Assembly (NCBI GenBank): GCA_947307355.1
Contig: CAMZIV010000003.1
Span: 1 to 36,050, forward strand
Reading direction: 5' to 3'
Length of the DNA: 36,050 nt
Source of the DNA: an uncultured Candidatus Saccharibacteria bacterium
GTDB lineage: Bacteria > Patescibacteriota > Saccharimonadia > Saccharimonadales > Saccharimonadaceae
Shown one piece after another: positions 8,554 to 17,988 of the stretch (position 1 is the first letter of the stretch; every line of letters begins with the position of its first letter). Position numbers and translations under genes: made by a program. The notes beneath the pieces were generated by a model. That model was not told the origin of the DNA. It ran no database searches and saw nothing but the letters and a program-made list of their open reading frames with translations.

Positions 8554-10748
8554 TATTCCCCCTTTGCGCAGCTACAAACCTTTTCGAAAGGCACATCACC
8601 TTCGAGACGGCCACAGTGTGGGCACCTATCACCACGAATGATACCAGAGAAGCCACAAACTGGGTCGCGATCTACTGGGTGGTTTACGGAACCGTAGCCA
8701 ATACCTTCATCATGCATCTTGCGAATTACGGCTTCGAAGGCTGCAATGTTTTGAGAAGGATCACCATCAAGCTCAATATAGGTAATATGACCTGCATTAC
8801 AGAGATTGTGGTATGGTGCTTCAATCTCAATCTTGCGGAAGGCAGAGATTGGGTAATACACAGGGACGTGGAAGGAGTTAGTGTAGAACTCACGATCGGT
8901 TACTCCTGGGATTACGCCAAATTCTTTCTTATCAATCTTGGTGAAGCGGCCTGCAATACCTTCAGCTGGAGTAGCAAGAAGTGAGAAGTTGAGGTGATAC
9001 TTCTTGCAGAAGCTATCACATTTTTCACGCATGTGGGTAATAATATCAAGACCAAGTTCTCTTGCATCATCATCTTCACCGTGGTGTTTACCAGTCATAG
9101 CTACGAGAGTTTCAGCAAGGCCGATGAAGCCGATAGAAAGAGTACCGTGCTTGATTACATCGCGAAGCGTATCGTTTGGACCAAGTTTTTCAGAACCCAT
9201 CCAGTTGCCTTGACCCATGAGGAATGGGAAGTTGCGAACATGTTGGTTAGCTTGGAATTCAAAACGATCTAGAAGTTGATCTTTTACAAGTTCTAGTTTT
9301 TCGTCGAGTTCTTTATAGAATCCATCCCAGTCAGCTTCCTTTAACTCGCCAGTACAGATACCATGTTTGATACCAATACGTACAAGATTAATGGTAGTAA
9401 ATGAAAGGTTGCCACGGCGAGTTGCGATGCCATCAGATTCTGGGAAAACAGAAGCAAATACACGTGTACGACAACCCATGGTTGCAATCTCGGTACGGTA
9501 ATCGCCCTTCTTGTAATACTTGAGGTTGTATGGAGCATCGATAAAGCAGAAGTTCGGGAAGAGACGCTTTGCGGATACTTCCATAGATCTCTTGAAGATA
9601 TCGTAGTTTGGATCTTTTGGATTATAGTTGATACCTTCTTTAACCTTGAGAATAGAGATCGGGAAGATTGGAGTCTCGCCTTTACCTAGACCATTCTCAG
9701 TAGCTTGGAGAAGGTCAAGAGAAACTAGACGACCGGCTGGAGTAGTATCAGTACCAAAGTTAATCGAAGTAAATGGCACCTGTGCACCAGCACGAGAATG
9801 CATAGTGTTAAGGTTGTGTACGAAGCCTTCCATAGCTTGAAGTGTTTCGTTTTCAACATCTTCGTTGGATGCATCAATAACTTCCTGTGGCCACTTTGCT
9901 TTTGCAAGTTTCTTATCATCACCATAATCGTAAGAGTCCTTGATAGGAAGATCAAGTTTCTTGCCAGTAAACTTATTGTATTTACCAAGATTGCGCTTCA
10001 AAGCTTTGCGGAAAGATTTATTTACGCCTGGGGCCATTGCATAGTCAAAGTTTGGAATCGATTGGCCACCGTGTTGCTCGTTTTGGTTAGCTTGCAATAG
10101 AATAGCGCAAAGCGCGGCATAGGAACCAATGGAATTTGGAGTACGTAGATGACCATGGCCAGTGTTGAAGCCGCCATTTTCAAACATCACAAATGGATCA
10201 CTTTGGCAGCAAGTAAGGGTACCAGTGGCGTAGAAATCCAAATCGTGAATATGGATGTCACCATTATCATGTGCAGCAGCGATATCAGGACGAAGAAGGA
10301 GAGATTTCGCAAAAACCTTCGAACCTTCAGCGCCAAATTGGAGCATCTTACCCATGGCAGAGTTACCATCGACGTTTGCGTTAGAACGCTTCACGTCGGA
10401 ATCTTCTGAAGCATCGGCGTGAGAAATAGTGCGATAAATCATCATAAGATCAGACTTAGCATCGCGTACGCGAGAACGCTCCTGGCGATAACGGATATAA
10501 GCTCTAGCGGTCTTTTTGTAGCTAGACTCCATCAAGACTTCTTCTACAATGTCTTGGATTTGCTCTACATTTGGCGTACGAGCAGAAATTTTCTTCTCGG
10601 CGAGTTCCAAAACTTTCTTAGTAAGAGATTCAGCCTTTTTAGCGTTAAACTCCTCGGTAGCGAGACCAGCCTTAGCGATAGCTTCGGTAATCTTCTCTGG
10701 ATCGAATTTTACAATCTTCCCATCCCGCTTTACAATTCTTTTGAACAT
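8553..10748 (-). CDS. nrdD: Anaerobic ribonucleoside-triphosphate reductase (class III) with ATP-cone
   Basis: N-term ATP cone MFKRIVKRDGKIVKFDPEKI; C-term CGFSGIIRGDRCPHCGR zinc site; TAAGGAGG SD. Confidence 0.95.
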   Translation of the reverse strand: MFKRIVKRDGKIVKFDPEKITEAIAKAGLATEEFNAKKAESLTKKVLELAEKKISARTPNVEQIQDIVEEVLMESSYKKTARAYIRYRQERSRVRDAKSDLMMIYRTISHADASEDSDVKRSNANVDGNSAMGKMLQFGAEGSKVFAKSLLLRPDIAAAHDNGDIHIHDLDFYATGTLTCCQSDPFVMFENGGFNTGHGHLRTPNSIGSYAALCAILLQANQNEQHGGQSIPNFDYAMAPGVNKSFRKALKRNLGKYNKFTGKKLDLPIKDSYDYGDDKKLAKAKWPQEVIDASNEDVENETLQAMEGFVHNLNTMHSRAGAQVPFTSINFGTDTTPAGRLVSLDLLQATENGLGKGETPIFPISILKVKEGINYNPKDPNYDIFKRSMEVSAKRLFPNFCFIDAPYNLKYYKKGDYRTEIATMGCRTRVFASVFPESDGIATRRGNLSFTTINLVRIGIKHGICTGELKEADWDGFYKELDEKLELVKDQLLDRFEFQANQHVRNFPFLMGQGNWMGSEKLGPNDTLRDVIKHGTLSIGFIGLAETLVAMTGKHHGEDDDARELGLDIITHMREKCDSFCKKYHLNFSLLATPAEGIAGRFTKIDKKEFGVIPGVTDREFYTNSFHVPVYYPISAFRKIEIEAPYHNLCNAGHITYIELDGDPSQNIAAFEAVIRKMHDEGIGYGSVNHPVDRDPVCGFSGIIRGDRCPHCGRLEGDVPFEKVCSCAKGE

Positions 10749-10803
10749 ATGAAATATACCTCCTTAATGTATTTCATTTTCACTAAAATTTAATTTTTGT
10801 ATG

Positions 10804-10852
10804 ACCCTATATTTAGTGTCTTATATCAAATATACACCACTAAATATAGCAT
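10804..10852 (-). promoter_or_regulatory. Putative tandem NrdR boxes upstream of nrdD
   Basis: Box 1 (minus) ACACTAAATATAGGGT (10804-10819) is 14/16 to ACACwATATaTwGTGT; box 2 CCACTAAATATAGCAT (10837-10852) about 12/16; centres 33 bp apart; TGATATAAG -10-like element between them. Confidence 0.75.
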
Positions 10853-10892
10853 TACAAGACTTTTATGCTAAAAAAGTAAAAATTACAACAAG

Positions 10893-11819
10893 CTATTTTA
10901 AAAACCCATTAATGATCTTGCTTTCGGCCTCAGTCTGAGTAAGGCCTAGTGTCATTAATTTAGTAATCTGCTCCCCAGCAATCTTACCTATAGCGGCCTC
11001 ATGGATAAGCTCAGCATCAACAGATTGAGCATCAAGAGAAGGTACAGCCAAAACCATAGCTTTATCCATAATGATTGCGTCGCATTCTGAATGCCCACGA
11101 CATTTGTTCTTACCAACAATTACAGATTTAAAAGACTGTTTTGATACGTCTTGTGCTACCGCACGAGAAATAATATCAACAGTAGATTCTTTACCTAGAA
11201 GTTTAGTTTCAATAACGCTTTCAGCAGTTTGGCGACCATGCGTCATCAACCTTTCGTTTATTACCAATTTAGCCCTATCTTTTAATTCGGAATAAGTCTC
11301 GCGTTTTGTAGAATCAACACCTTTAATTTGCTCGAGGTCCATTTCCACAAAACTATTTTCTTGAGCATACACCTTTGTGATTGGATTTAGCGACTTCGCT
11401 CCACGTCCTTGGCCCATGCCATAGTGTTTTTCAAAATACTTCACTCGAGAGTTTTTACCTACGTAAAGAGTATGAACGCCATTGTGCACCGAATCGGATG
11501 AGCCACAATTAAAAATACCACATCCAGCAATAATACAAACATCAGTGTTATCCCCAATATAAAAAGTGTTTCGAACCGTTTCTTTTAGCCCAGTCTTACT
11601 AAGAATCACAGGAATATGCACGCTTTCATTCTTGGTGCCAGGCTTAATATGGATTTCAAGCCCACCATCTACAATATCTACATCGATATTAGCCGACGAT
11701 TTACGAGAGACAGATTTACCATTTATCCGAAAATTATAAGCGCCTTCCGGAATGGCATACAAACCTACAACTTCTTTTAGGATGTCTCTTTCAATTTCAG
11801 AAAAGCCACATTCTTCCAT
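10893..11819 (-). CDS. SufB/SufD-like Fe-S scaffold subunit (short, about 308 aa)
   Basis: C-term SECDAIIMDKAMVLAVPSLDAQSVDAELIHEAAIGKIAGEQITKLMTLGLTQTEAESKIINGF matches the SufB/SufD core; adjacent to SufC. Confidence 0.88.
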   Translation of the reverse strand: MEECGFSEIERDILKEVVGLYAIPEGAYNFRINGKSVSRKSSANIDVDIVDGGLEIHIKPGTKNESVHIPVILSKTGLKETVRNTFYIGDNTDVCIIAGCGIFNCGSSDSVHNGVHTLYVGKNSRVKYFEKHYGMGQGRGAKSLNPITKVYAQENSFVEMDLEQIKGVDSTKRETYSELKDRAKLVINERLMTHGRQTAESVIETKLLGKESTVDIISRAVAQDVSKQSFKSVIVGKNKCRGHSECDAIIMDKAMVLAVPSLDAQSVDAELIHEAAIGKIAGEQITKLMTLGLTQTEAESKIINGFLK

Positions 11820-12484
11820 TATTTTACCCCTTTGATAAATTCATCTGGAGTGATTATATGCTTGACCTTGCCGTCTTCGAATACAATCACCCTATCCGCT
11901 ATCTTAATGATTCTTTCTTGATGAGAAATAATAATTAGCGTATGATTCTTTTTTGCTTTCTTAAACACATTGACCAAATCATTAAAACTCCAGAGGTCAA
12001 TACCAGCCTCAGGTTCATCAAAAATCATTACTTTGGAGTTTCTAGCGAGCACGGAAGCTATTTCTATCCTCTTTAACTCACCACCAGATAAGGAGCCAGA
12101 TATTTCTCGTTCTAGATATTCTTCCGGAGAAAGTCCCACCATTTCAAGAAATGCAGCCGGTTTTTCAGCTCCAGCAATTTCGAGCAAATCTCTTACCTTA
12201 ATGCCTTTAATTTTAACCGGTTGCTGAAAAGAAAATGAGATACCATTTTTTGCACGATTAGTTATGTCTAAGCTAGTTATATCTTCCCCGTCAAAAAGAA
12301 TCTTTCCTTTAGACGGAGCAACAATCCCCATTAAACATTTTACAAACGTAGATTTTCCACTGCCATTTGGGCCTGTAATCACCACAAACTGATTATTATC
12401 AAAAACCAGTGAGATATCTTTTAGAATACTCTTTCGTTTACCGCCTTCTTCAACTGAAAAACTCAAATTCTTAGTTTCAAGCAT
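11819..12484 (-). CDS. sufC: SufC Fe-S assembly ATPase
   Basis: Walker A GPNGSGKST, LSGGELKRIEIASVLARNSKVMIFDEPEAGIDL (SufC-type signature). Confidence 0.93.
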   Translation of the reverse strand: MLETKNLSFSVEEGGKRKSILKDISLVFDNNQFVVITGPNGSGKSTFVKCLMGIVAPSKGKILFDGEDITSLDITNRAKNGISFSFQQPVKIKGIKVRDLLEIAGAEKPAAFLEMVGLSPEEYLEREISGSLSGGELKRIEIASVLARNSKVMIFDEPEAGIDLWSFNDLVNVFKKAKKNHTLIIISHQERIIKIADRVIVFEDGKVKHIITPDEFIKGVK

Positions 12485-12503
12485 AGTAAAAAAATTATAG
12501 CAT

Positions 12504-12533
12504 AAAATTAGGAGCCCATAAGCTCCTAATTTT
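12504..12533. terminator. Intrinsic terminator between orphan CDS 12547-12978 and sufC
   Basis: AAAATTAGGAGCCCATAAGCTCCTAATTTT inverted repeat. Confidence 0.75.
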
Positions 12534-12546
12534 AAATAACGACCAT

Positions 12547-12978
12547 CTAATTAATTGTTTCTAATAACTTTTTAAATGCATCAATTGCATACTTGCAATG
12601 TTCAGCTAATGCTGGATTCAAATTCTTGTCCAGTATTGCCTGATGCATCTCAATACGCTTTTTGATGTATTCACGCTTTTTCTCGACATCGTCCATTGAG
12701 TCAATCAACATTTTGTCGATTTCAAAGCAGCGAGCATTCGAATTTTCTACCTTAGGAGCCAAATCAGAATATGGTCCAAGACAGATCGTCTCGTGCATCC
12801 CAGCATATCTACCGTAGAAAAGCACGTCAGCACGTTCATCGATTATCACAGAGTTAGTTTCTGGATCATACCAAACAAGACTATCTGTAAGATTATCGTC
12901 CTTTAGGTATTCCCTAAAGTTATAACTTTTGACTCCAAACTGAATTCTTTTACCATTAAACATTAAATCATATTGCAT
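12547..12978 (-). CDS. Hypothetical protein (143 aa)
   Basis: Long ORF with GGAGGTAGAG SD, own promoter and flanking terminators; no family recognised. Confidence 0.7.
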   Translation of the reverse strand: MQYDLMFNGKRIQFGVKSYNFREYLKDDNLTDSLVWYDPETNSVIIDERADVLFYGRYAGMHETICLGPYSDLAPKVENSNARCFEIDKMLIDSMDDVEKKREYIKKRIEMHQAILDKNLNPALAEHCKYAIDAFKKLLETIN

Positions 12979-13060
12979 AACTCTACCTCCTGTAACTAAA
13001 TGTAAAACTACGAATAGATGGTTCTATATATTATACAACATATTTAAATAACAGTCAAGA

Positions 13061-13083
13061 AAAAGCCCAGCGATATGCTGGGC
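13061..13083 (-). terminator. Intrinsic terminator
   Basis: Minus strand GCCCAGCATATCGCTGGGCTTTTT. Confidence 0.8.
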
Positions 13084-13096
13084 AAAATAAAAGTAA

Positions 13097-13695
13097 TTAG
13101 GGTGTGTTAAAAGTGAAATTCTCGTCTTCTGCTTCGAAGAATTTCTTTATGACAGGAATTGCCTTCATGGCAATCTTCTCATCCTCTTTCTCAGTAGCAC
13201 CAGACACGCAAACATATATTCCACAGTAATCTTCACCATCTCTTTTCACTTCTACGCAAATAGCACCACGATAGTGCGCAAAACCATATTCAGGCGTAAG
13301 TTCATAGCGTGTATCATCAGACCCAAAATCAAGTCCAGATTGAAGACCTACTCCCATATCTTGTGCGGCAGAGCAATCTGCAATTTTGGCTGCAGAATAT
13401 GCATAGCAGTCAAGGAATTTACCATCAGCAAGAATAACACGGCTCGACCTTTAACGACGGGAAAAGTCCATTCGTAATCAGCAATATCATTGTGCCGAGA
13501 TTGAGCATCACTGTCATCGACAACTCTGATATCACTTAATCCGCCAAGCCAATAATCAGCAGAAGAAGTACATGGATAAATCAGAATACGAATTGCTCCA
13601 TTTTTACTCGTTCTAAAAGTAGGAACATCGATCAATGCTCTTGCGCGCAATTTATCCCTTATGTTTTTTACAAGCGTCAATACATTCTGTCTCAT
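13097..13695 (-). pseudogene. Hypothetical gene split by an apparent frameshift near 13440
   Basis: ORFs 13348-13713 and 13097-13357 are consecutive in different frames. The downstream frame reads VILADGKFLDCYAYSAAKIADCSAAQDMGVGLQ... upstream of its annotated start and joins the upstream ORF at ...FPVVKGRAV. Confidence 0.65.
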
Positions 13696-13758
13696 AAAAA
13701 TCACTCCCTTCAATGAAAATGTACCAACAAAAAGTTATGATATATATTATACCATATC

Positions 13759-14229
13759 TTAAGCATTTTGTAAAGATTTTACAATCTGCTTGAAGGGTTC
13801 AACAAGATCTTCTGGTTTATCGTAAAAGATTACTTTTGTGGCTAAATTAGAAATAGTAGTAGAAATATCACTACCAGTTTTGGCAATTACGAAAATCGGC
13901 TTCCCAATAGCATAGCAATACCCAGCATTAATACCAAGCCCTACCCCTTTTTCACTGAACTCAATAATATTACAGTCGCACTGCTGCATAGCCGGAAAAG
14001 CATAGTCGGTCATCAAAGTTTTACCTTCAGGGATCTCGGCTTGCCCCCATTTTTCGACATCACGCGCCATCAAAGTAATGGTTACCCCAGCCTTATTCAA
14101 GGCTTTTTCAATGGCTTCAACTTTTGCCCTATCCTCATCACCTTCATGAAATTTGAGGGCAAAAAAGGAATGAATTGTTCCTGGTTTTCTATTTTTTGGT
14201 ATTATTACTGGTTTAGCAATTTCTTTCAT
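13759..14229 (-). CDS. Nucleoside 2-deoxyribosyltransferase-like protein
   Basis: MTDYAFPAMQQCDCNIIEFSEKGVGLGINAGYCYAIGKPIFVIAKTGSD resembles nucleoside 2-deoxyribosyltransferase-superfamily proteins. Confidence 0.6.
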   Translation of the reverse strand: MKEIAKPVIIPKNRKPGTIHSFFALKFHEGDEDRAKVEAIEKALNKAGVTITLMARDVEKWGQAEIPEGKTLMTDYAFPAMQQCDCNIIEFSEKGVGLGINAGYCYAIGKPIFVIAKTGSDISTTISNLATKVIFYDKPEDLVEPFKQIVKSLQNA

Positions 14230-14248
14230 AAAACTATTATAACAAAAA

Positions 14249-14325
14249 TGGTGGGATTTACAGGTCTCGAACCTGTGACCTCAGCAATGTGAATGCTGCG
14301 CTCTAGCCAACTGAGCTAAAATCCC
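14249..14325 (-). tRNA. tRNA-Val (anticodon CAC), CCA encoded
   Basis: Minus strand GGGATTTTAGCTCAGTTGGCTAGAGCGCAGCATTCACATTGCTGAGGTCACAGGTTCGAGACCTGTAAATCCCACCA; loop TTCACAT. Confidence 0.93.
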
Positions 14326-14334
14326 ACTTTGTGT

Positions 14335-14346
14335 TATAATTATAGC
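14335..14346 (+). promoter_or_regulatory. Extended -10 promoter of prfA placed for leaderless transcription
   Basis: TGTTATAAT-TATAGC-ATG: -10 hexamer 6 nt before the start codon. Confidence 0.65.
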
Positions 14347-15390
14347 ATGGACATGATCAAATTTGAAGAAGAGTTAAAGAGTATTGAAGATTTTTTGGCT
14401 ACCCCTGATGCCTATAGCCACCCTGATTTTGCCGGCAAATCCAAACGCGCTTCAATTCTTCGTGAAATTTTGTCTCTAGATGCAGACATCAAACAATCAG
14501 AAAAAGCTCTAGATGAAGCAAAGGAATTAATCAACGATCCAGAACTCGGCGAAATAGCCAAAGAAGATATTACCTCGCTCGAAGCAAAAATCAGTGAAGA
14601 CAAAGCTAAACTTGAAGAACTTCTCATCCCTCGTAACCCCGAAGACGACAAACCGGCTATTATCGAAATCCGCGCCGGCGCTGGCGGCGACGAAGCTTCT
14701 CTCTTTGCGGGCGAATTATACCGTATGTATACCAAGTACGCCGAATCGCACGGGCTGAAGGTTGAGTTAATTTCTCAAAATGAAAATGAAGCCGGCGGTA
14801 TGAAAGAAGTCATTTTCAAAATTTCTGGCGATGACGCCTATGGACAACTCAAATTCGAGGGTGGCGTTCACCGCGTCCAACGCGTGCCGGTCACTGAATC
14901 CCAGGGCCGTATCCACACTTCAACTGCTACCGTAGCTGTACTCCCAGAAGCATCCGAAGAAGATCTGATAATTAACCCAGAAGATCTCCGTATTGATATT
15001 TATCGCTCTGGTGGTCATGGTGGTCAAGGTGTTAACACAACCGACTCTGCTGTTCGTATCACTCACCTTCCTACCGGTCTCGTCGTAGCTATGCAAGATG
15101 AACGCTCTCAACAGCAAAACCGTATCAAGGCTATGAATATTCTCCGTTCCCGCCTCCTCGAGCGCAAAAAAGAAGAGGAAAGAAAGAATGCATCGGAGGC
15201 TCGCAAATCCCTCATTGGTACTGGTGATCGTTCTGAAAAAATCCGCACCTATAACTTCCCACAAGACCGCATTACAGACCACCGCATCCACTATTCTCGT
15301 TCCAATATCAACGCCGCCATGGAAGGCGACATCGAAGACATCATCAAAGAACTAGTCAAAAATGAACGCGCCCTTGCCGAAAGCCTATAA
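14347..15390 (+). CDS. prfA: Peptide chain release factor 1
   Basis: GGQ motif [45 protein letters not shown]; start trimmed to MDMIKF. Confidence 0.95.
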   Translation: MDMIKFEEELKSIEDFLATPDAYSHPDFAGKSKRASILREILSLDADIKQSEKALDEAKELINDPELGEIAKEDITSLEAKISEDKAKLEELLIPRNPEDDKPAIIEIRAGAGGDEASLFAGELYRMYTKYAESHGLKVELISQNENEAGGMKEVIFKISGDDAYGQLKFEGGVHRVQRVPVTESQGRIHTSTATVAVLPEASEEDLIINPEDLRIDIYRSGGHGGQGVNTTDSAVRITHLPTGLVVAMQDERSQQQNRIKAMNILRSRLLERKKEEERKNASEARKSLIGTGDRSEKIRTYNFPQDRITDHRIHYSRSNINAAMEGDIEDIIKELVKNERALAESL

Positions 15391-16030
15391 AGACGGCCGA
15401 ATAGATTTTTATGGGCGTGATTTTTTTGTGTCGCCCGACGTTTTAATTCCACGTCCAGAGACCGAGTCAATCATAGATATTGTTAAATCTCTGGCTGGTA
15501 AACCAATTCTGCCTGGTGTCAAAGCCCCAGCTCCAAAAATTGCCGAAAATGTCAAAATTCTAGACGTCGGCACTGGCTCTGGTTGTATTGCTGTAACTAT
15601 CAAAAAAGAACTTCCTCTAACCAAAGTTACAGGGGTAGATATTAATCCAAGCGCCCTTAAAGTTGCCGAAAAAAATGCCGAAAAACTTGGTGCAGACATA
15701 GAGCTAAAAGAATCCAATCTCCTTAGCAATGTAGAAAGCGAATATGACATTATCATCGCAAACCTTCCATATGTAGATGCAGGATGGGATTGGTTAGATA
15801 AAGAAGCCTTGTCATATGAACCGGCAACCGCTTTATACGCCGAAGACCATGGGCTTAAACTAATTAAAGAATTAATTAACCAAGCTAAAGAAAATACTAT
15901 ATATCTTATTCTAGAAGCCGACCCTTCCCAGCACAAATCTATCGTAGAATATGCCACAAAAAACGGGTTCCTGCACTCAGAAACCCGCGGTTTTGCTCTG
16001 TTATTTACTTATTGTACTCACCAAGAGTGA
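15362..16030 (+). CDS. prmC: PrmC-like release factor glutamine methyltransferase, short N-terminus
   Basis: [41 protein letters not shown] (NPPY motif replaced by NLPY); overlaps prfA 3' end. Confidence 0.82.
   Translation: MNAPLPKAYKDGRIDFYGRDFFVSPDVLIPRPETESIIDIVKSLAGKPILPGVKAPAPKIAENVKILDVGTGSGCIAVTIKKELPLTKVTGVDINPSALKVAEKNAEKLGADIELKESNLLSNVESEYDIIIANLPYVDAGWDWLDKEALSYEPATALYAEDHGLKLIKELINQAKENTIYLILEADPSQHKSIVEYATKNGFLHSETRGFALLFTYCTHQE
15957..15987 (-). terminator. Putative htrA terminator inside the prmC coding region
   Basis: Minus strand CGGGTTTCTGAGTGCAGGAACCCGTTTTTT. Confidence 0.55.
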
Positions 16031-17135
16031 CATTCACTGCAATCTCATTACCATCACGAATCACCGAAAGCTGCACCGTATCGCCAGGCTTGTATTCGCC
16101 AATCAAACTAGACATCGAACCTGCTTTACCAACCTTTGCACCATTAATAGCTGTGATAATATCTTTATCTTTGAGGCCAGCCTTAGCTGCTGGGCCATTA
16201 GAAATAATAGCAGAGTAGTTAGAACTATATAGATATGCGCCGGAAGAAACTGGAAGGTTGTAATTCTTCGCGATTTCAGCCGTAATCTCGACACCATAAA
16301 CACCAAGATATGCACGCTTAGCGGTACCTTTTTCAATTAATTGAGAAAGCATGCCCTTAACGCTTGAAATAGGAATAGCAAAGCCCATATTCTCCGATGA
16401 AGAAGAATCGCCAGTTGCGGAGTTGATACCAATTACTTCGCCCGCAGCATTTACGAGCGGACCACCAGAATTGCCTTGGTTAATTGCGGCATCGGTTTGA
16501 ATCATATCAGAAAGAGTCTCAGCGTTAGAACCGTTGCTATCAGTAGCAGTAAGCGAACGACCAGTACCAGAAATAATACCGGAAGTCACTGAGTTTTGAT
16601 ACTCACCGAGAGCGTTACCGATTGCAATCACCTGTTGGCCGACCGAGATCGTCTTAGAGTCACCAAGTTTTGCTGCCGGCAAGCTTGAAACATTTTCGAT
16701 TTTTAGATAAGCTACATCGTTTAATGGGTCCGTGGCAGCGAGCTTAACACTCTCATAAGTTGTACCGTCAGCTAGAACCACATTAATCTTATTTGCGCCT
16801 TCGATTACGTGTTTATTGGTAATAATGTAACCATCGGCAGTAGCAATAATACCAGTACCGGCTGCACCAGAATCGTAAGTGCCAAAGATAGTTCGCTGTT
16901 TGATCGAAGTTACAATCGACACCACGCTAGGCGAAACATAGTTAGCCACATCTGCAATTGAGCCCTCTACAAAGTTTGCAGCATTGCCATCAGAACCAGA
17001 ATTCAAAAAGGTGATAGGAGTATCGGTCTTAAAATACGCTAAAAGCGCAAAAGTAGTGCCTACGCCGCCCAAAATAAGTGCAAATAAGGCTATTGTAATT
17101 AAAAGACCATAGCCGCGCCTTCTGTTTTCTGTCAT
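16005..17135 (-). CDS. HtrA/DegP-like S1C serine protease with PDZ domain
   Basis: TM near N-term, GTGIIATADGYIITNKHVI, QTDAAINQGNSGGPLVNAAGEVIGIN, C-terminal PDZ; start at MTENRRR with TAAGGAGG SD. Confidence 0.9.
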   Translation of the reverse strand: MTENRRRGYGLLITIALFALILGGVGTTFALLAYFKTDTPITFLNSGSDGNAANFVEGSIADVANYVSPSVVSIVTSIKQRTIFGTYDSGAAGTGIIATADGYIITNKHVIEGANKINVVLADGTTYESVKLAATDPLNDVAYLKIENVSSLPAAKLGDSKTISVGQQVIAIGNALGEYQNSVTSGIISGTGRSLTATDSNGSNAETLSDMIQTDAAINQGNSGGPLVNAAGEVIGINSATGDSSSSENMGFAIPISSVKGMLSQLIEKGTAKRAYLGVYGVEITAEIAKNYNLPVSSGAYLYSSNYSAIISNGPAAKAGLKDKDIITAINGAKVGKAGSMSSLIGEYKPGDTVQLSVIRDGNEIAVNVTLGEYNK

Positions 17136-17145
17136 TTTTACCTCC

Positions 17146-17928
17146 TTAGATATTAAATATTGGGTTGCTAAAGAATACCACGATAATACCAATTAAGAAT
17201 ATTCCGAAAACCACCGGCCCAGCGATGTGTTTAAATCTAAAGTCGTCCTGGTATTTTACGATTGCCTGACGTGCATAATTATAAATAAACGCGAAGATAG
17301 TGAGGATAATAGCAGTCTGTGGAATACGAATACCAGAATTGCCAAAAGTATAAATAATGGACCAAGAATGGCAAAGCCAAGCGATTTCGCCAAACACCAA
17401 ACCACAGACAAAGGTAGTAAGAGTAAAATCTTCGTCATTTGTCTGAGCAAGTACATGACGGCTTGCGGCATAACCTATAACAAAAGCAAAAAGCACAGCC
17501 CAAAGAGATTCGAGATTGGCGGTTAAAATAGTTGATGCAGAAATTCCTAAGAATACGCCAATGAGCGACTGTGCCAAATTAGCATTTTCGGAGCTAAGTG
17601 GTTTAATAAAGAGCAGCCAAACAACATACATCGCCGCTAGAATGAAATGCACTGGAGCAAGAGAACTACCAGATACAAATGCCAGAAGAACAATACTGAT
17701 ACCGACGATAAGATCGACTAGGTTTGATTTAATATTTACCCATAGATAACGGCTACGCACTGCAAAGATACGCCACTTGGACATTACTACTAGAATAATA
17801 CCGAGCGCTGGATTGCCACTAAAAACAGTGACAAGCACAGACCCGAGCCCTAGCAATATGTTCAAAAACACATGCACTAGGTTCGATGCGATATTACGCG
17901 ATTTGCGGATAAATACAAAATCTGCCAT
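17146..17928 (-). CDS. Polytopic membrane protein of unknown function
   Basis: Multiple hydrophobic segments over 260 aa; directly upstream of htrA. Confidence 0.75.
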   Translation of the reverse strand: MADFVFIRKSRNIASNLVHVFLNILLGLGSVLVTVFSGNPALGIILVVMSKWRIFAVRSRYLWVNIKSNLVDLIVGISIVLLAFVSGSSLAPVHFILAAMYVVWLLFIKPLSSENANLAQSLIGVFLGISASTILTANLESLWAVLFAFVIGYAASRHVLAQTNDEDFTLTTFVCGLVFGEIAWLCHSWSIIYTFGNSGIRIPQTAIILTIFAFIYNYARQAIVKYQDDFRFKHIAGPVVFGIFLIGIIVVFFSNPIFNI

Positions 17929-17988
17929 ATACCTCTATATTATAGCAAAAAATTTAAAATAAGCATAAATAATGATATAATACTCGTT

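Noticed and set aside
16028-16030. Recoded UGA (glycine code as in some Patescibacteria)
   Set aside because: UGA ends prmC and the Y-family polymerase at sensible positions, and UAA/UAG also serve as stops, so the standard code fits.
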